DNA of 64,000 nucleotides, taken from positions 62,001 to 126,000 of the forward strand of contig NZ_JAUYFA010000085.1 of the NCBI RefSeq assembly GCF_030691135.1. The letters are read 5' to 3'. Source of the DNA: Phreatobacter sp. Its GTDB lineage: Bacteria > Pseudomonadota > Alphaproteobacteria > Rhizobiales > Phreatobacteraceae. Below are positions 61,839 through 64,000 of this stretch, one piece after another. The position numbers and the translations under genes were made by a program. The notes below the pieces were generated by a model. The model had not been told where the DNA came from. It searched no databases and was given only the letters and a program-made list of their open reading frames with translations. The first letter of the stretch is position 1, and every line of letters begins with the position of its first letter.

Positions 61839-62828
61839 TCAGGGAGCGATGGTGGGAAGGGCGATGCGCAGGGGGCCGATCTGCAGGCGCCCCTCGCTTG
61901 CCCGCAGGTTGAAGATGCGGCCGGGCTTGCCTTCGACATCCGTCGGCCGGCTCGCCAGGGTCATCGCGCCGGCGGCGAGAGGACCGAGCGCGGCACCGAG
62001 GCCGCTCGCCTGCAGCGCCGCTTCGACATTGGCCACCCTGAGCTCGATCTCGCCGTCCGGCTTGCCCTCGGGCGTCAGGCGCAGCGTGCCCTTGGCCACC
62101 GCCACTGCCGGACCCTGCACGAGGCGCAGCAGGACGAGGTCGATCGCCCCGCCAGCCGCCTGCCATTGCCGGACGGGCAATACCTGTGCGCGGCTGGGGT
62201 TGCGCAGCAGCTTGCGGGCGACAAACTGGATCTCCGCGTCGACCGGCGCCATCGGGCGGACCGCGAAGGTCGCGCTCTTGAGGCTGGCGACGACGTCGAT
62301 GCTGACGGGGTCGGTGCGGTTCGGGCGGGTGTGCAGTTCGCCGCGCGCGGCCTTCACCAGCACCACGCCGTCGCGCACGACCTCCAGCCCGTCGATCACG
62401 GCGTTGGAACTGTCGTAGCCGCCGACCTGCAACTGGGCGGAGGCCTGGGCGAGCCGCCATGTCGCCGTGGTGACCGAGGGATCGCCCTCCGTCACCACCG
62501 TCATCGGGCCGGTCCATTCGGAGATGACGTGGCCCGGGCTCCAGATCTGCGAGACCACCTTCAGCGTCTCGAACCGGTAGGTCTGGTAGGGGCGGGCCTC
62601 GTCCCTCAGTTCCACCATCGGCTTGCTGCAGGTGATCTCCATGCGGAACGGATAGCCGCCGCGCGAGCGCTCGCCGCACTGGATAACCCGGCCGTTGGCG
62701 GCTTCCGCCGCGAGCCAGCGCTGGATGGCGTCTTCGGCGCGGCCGGAGCCCCAGGCCCAGACGGCACTCCAGCCGGCGATGGCGATGCCGATGACGACGA
62801 GGGGCAGGATGATGGTGCGTGGTCGCAT
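61839..62828 (-). CDS. DUF2125 domain-containing protein
   Basis: VVIGIAIAGWSAVWAWGSGRAEDAIQRWLAAEAANGRVIQCGERSRGGYPFRMEITC. Confidence 0.9.
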   Translation of the reverse strand: MRPRTIILPLVVIGIAIAGWSAVWAWGSGRAEDAIQRWLAAEAANGRVIQCGERSRGGYPFRMEITCSKPMVELRDEARPYQTYRFETLKVVSQIWSPGHVISEWTGPMTVVTEGDPSVTTATWRLAQASAQLQVGGYDSSNAVIDGLEVVRDGVVLVKAARGELHTRPNRTDPVSIDVVASLKSATFAVRPMAPVDAEIQFVARKLLRNPSRAQVLPVRQWQAAGGAIDLVLLRLVQGPAVAVAKGTLRLTPEGKPDGEIELRVANVEAALQASGLGAALGPLAAGAMTLASRPTDVEGKPGRIFNLRASEGRLQIGPLRIALPTIAP

Positions 62829-62915
62829 GGACTCCGTCCGGCGGGGATGCTTGCACAGGGAGGGCTGGGTCTATAGCAGAACCTTCAGGACTCGTCCCTC
62901 ACTCCGTCAAGTCGC

Positions 62916-63446
62916 ATGAAGCAGGAATCCGGCGATCTTTGGGTCTTCGGCTACGGTTCGCTGATGTGGCGACCGGGCTTTGCCTTCGTCGAGCGCCATC
63001 CCTCGCGCCTCGTCGGACTGCACCGCTCGCTCTGCGTCTATTCCCATGTCCATCGCGGTACGCCGGAACAGCCAGGCCTGGTCCTCGGGCTCGATCGCGG
63101 CGGCACATGCCGGGGCATGGTCTTCCGCGTCGAGGCGGCATTGGCCGACGCCACCGTCGCCTATCTGCGAGAACGCGAACAGGCGACTTCGGTCTATCTC
63201 GAGGTTTATCGCAACGTCACGCTGGAGAGCCCCGACAGGCCCCGTGTCCACGCCCTGACCTATATCGTCGACCGTGGCCATGCCCAGTATGCTGGCCGCC
63301 TGCCGCTCGACCGGCAGCTCCATATCGTCCGGCACGGGCACGGCCGATCCGGCGCCAATCCCGACTATGTGCTCAACACGGTGAAGGCGATCGAGGGTCT
63401 CGGTTTCCGCGACCGTGACCTGCATTGGCTGGCCGGGCGGCTTTAG
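62916..63446 (+). CDS. Gamma-glutamylcyclotransferase (ChaC-like)
   Basis: DLWVFGYGSLMWRPGFAFVERHPSRLVGLHRSLCVYS. Confidence 0.94.
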   Translation: MKQESGDLWVFGYGSLMWRPGFAFVERHPSRLVGLHRSLCVYSHVHRGTPEQPGLVLGLDRGGTCRGMVFRVEAALADATVAYLREREQATSVYLEVYRNVTLESPDRPRVHALTYIVDRGHAQYAGRLPLDRQLHIVRHGHGRSGANPDYVLNTVKAIEGLGFRDRDLHWLAGRL

Positions 63447-63467
63447 GCCGTCCGGGATCCTGGAACC

Positions 63468-64000
63468 TCAGGGCGTCTCGCCGCGCAGCAGCTTGGGGAC
63501 GTCGCCGGTGATACCGGCGGCCTGGCGGATGAAGAAGTTCTTCAGGCCCGGCAGACGGTCGACGAGGCCGAGGCCGAGATCGCGCACGAAGCGGACCGGC
63601 TGCGAGCCGTTGGAGAAGAGCCGGTTCAGCCCGTCGGTCGTGACGCCCATGACCGTCGTGTCGAAGCGCCGCCAGCGCTGGTAGCGGGCCAGCACGTCGG
63701 CAGCGCCATGGTCCATGCCGAGCCTTGCGGCATCGGCGAGACATTCGGCCAGCGCCGCGACGTCGCGGAAGCCTATGTTGATGCCCTGGCCGGCGATGGG
63801 ATGGATGACATGGGCCGCGTCCCCCACCAAAGCGAGGCGGGGCGCCACGAAGTCCCGCGCCACCTTCAGGCCGAGCGGATAGGCGGCGGGCTTGTCGAGC
63901 AGGGCAATCTCGCCGAGGCGGTGGCCGAAGCGCGTCTCGAGCTCGTCCAGGAACAGCTCGCGCGGCAGCCGGCACAGCCGTTCCGCGCGACCGGTCTCCT
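63468..64000 (-). CDS. UbiH/UbiF family FAD-dependent hydroxylase, C-terminal part (5' end off window)
   Basis: LALVGDAAHVIHPIAGQGINIGFRDVAALAECL; frame stays open to the window edge. Confidence 0.9.
   Translation of the reverse strand, partial: ETGRAERLCRLPRELFLDELETRFGHRLGEIALLDKPAAYPLGLKVARDFVAPRLALVGDAAHVIHPIAGQGINIGFRDVAALAECLADAARLGMDHGAADVLARYQRWRRFDTTVMGVTTDGLNRLFSNGSQPVRFVRDLGLGLVDRLPGLKNFFIRQAAGITGDVPKLLRGETP

Overview
High-GC alphaproteobacterial (probably Hyphomicrobiales/Rhizobiales) chromosomal segment, densely coding. I found no rRNA, CRISPR array, transposase, integrase or prophage genes. Recognisable blocks: a partial SbtA-like bicarbonate permease and TerC; cspA; tRNA-Gly(GCC); an amidohydrolase/FAD-oxidase/NADPH-oxidoreductase catabolic run; a sugar-type ABC operon ending in an LtnD/HIBADH-like dehydrogenase and divergent from a 2-hydroxyacid dehydrogenase; NfeD/SPFH; a Mn/Zn ABC operon; hemH; ftsY; a GGDEF/EAL protein; argJ-mutT-Flp pilin; phaB-phaA/phaR; a degenerate-GGDEF/EAL protein; ggt; rpmF; cobT-GNAT-cobS-J-domain; ccmAB; acnA; and a GntR-regulated cluster with a split allophanate hydrolase, a TauABC/SsuABC-type transporter and a PuuE-like polysaccharide deacetylase. 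The most interesting signals are: (1) the split allophanate hydrolase/transporter/deacetylase cluster, with no urea carboxylase or biuret hydrolase in view; (2) two near-identical 19-bp dyads flanking a TTGACA promoter upstream of the metal ABC operon; (3) repeated placement of stop codons inside palindromes or hairpins at convergent gene ends; (4) strong hairpins bracketing substrate-binding-protein cistrons; (5) an 18-bp in-frame minisatellite in phaR. Functions are assigned by reading motifs only; no database search was run.
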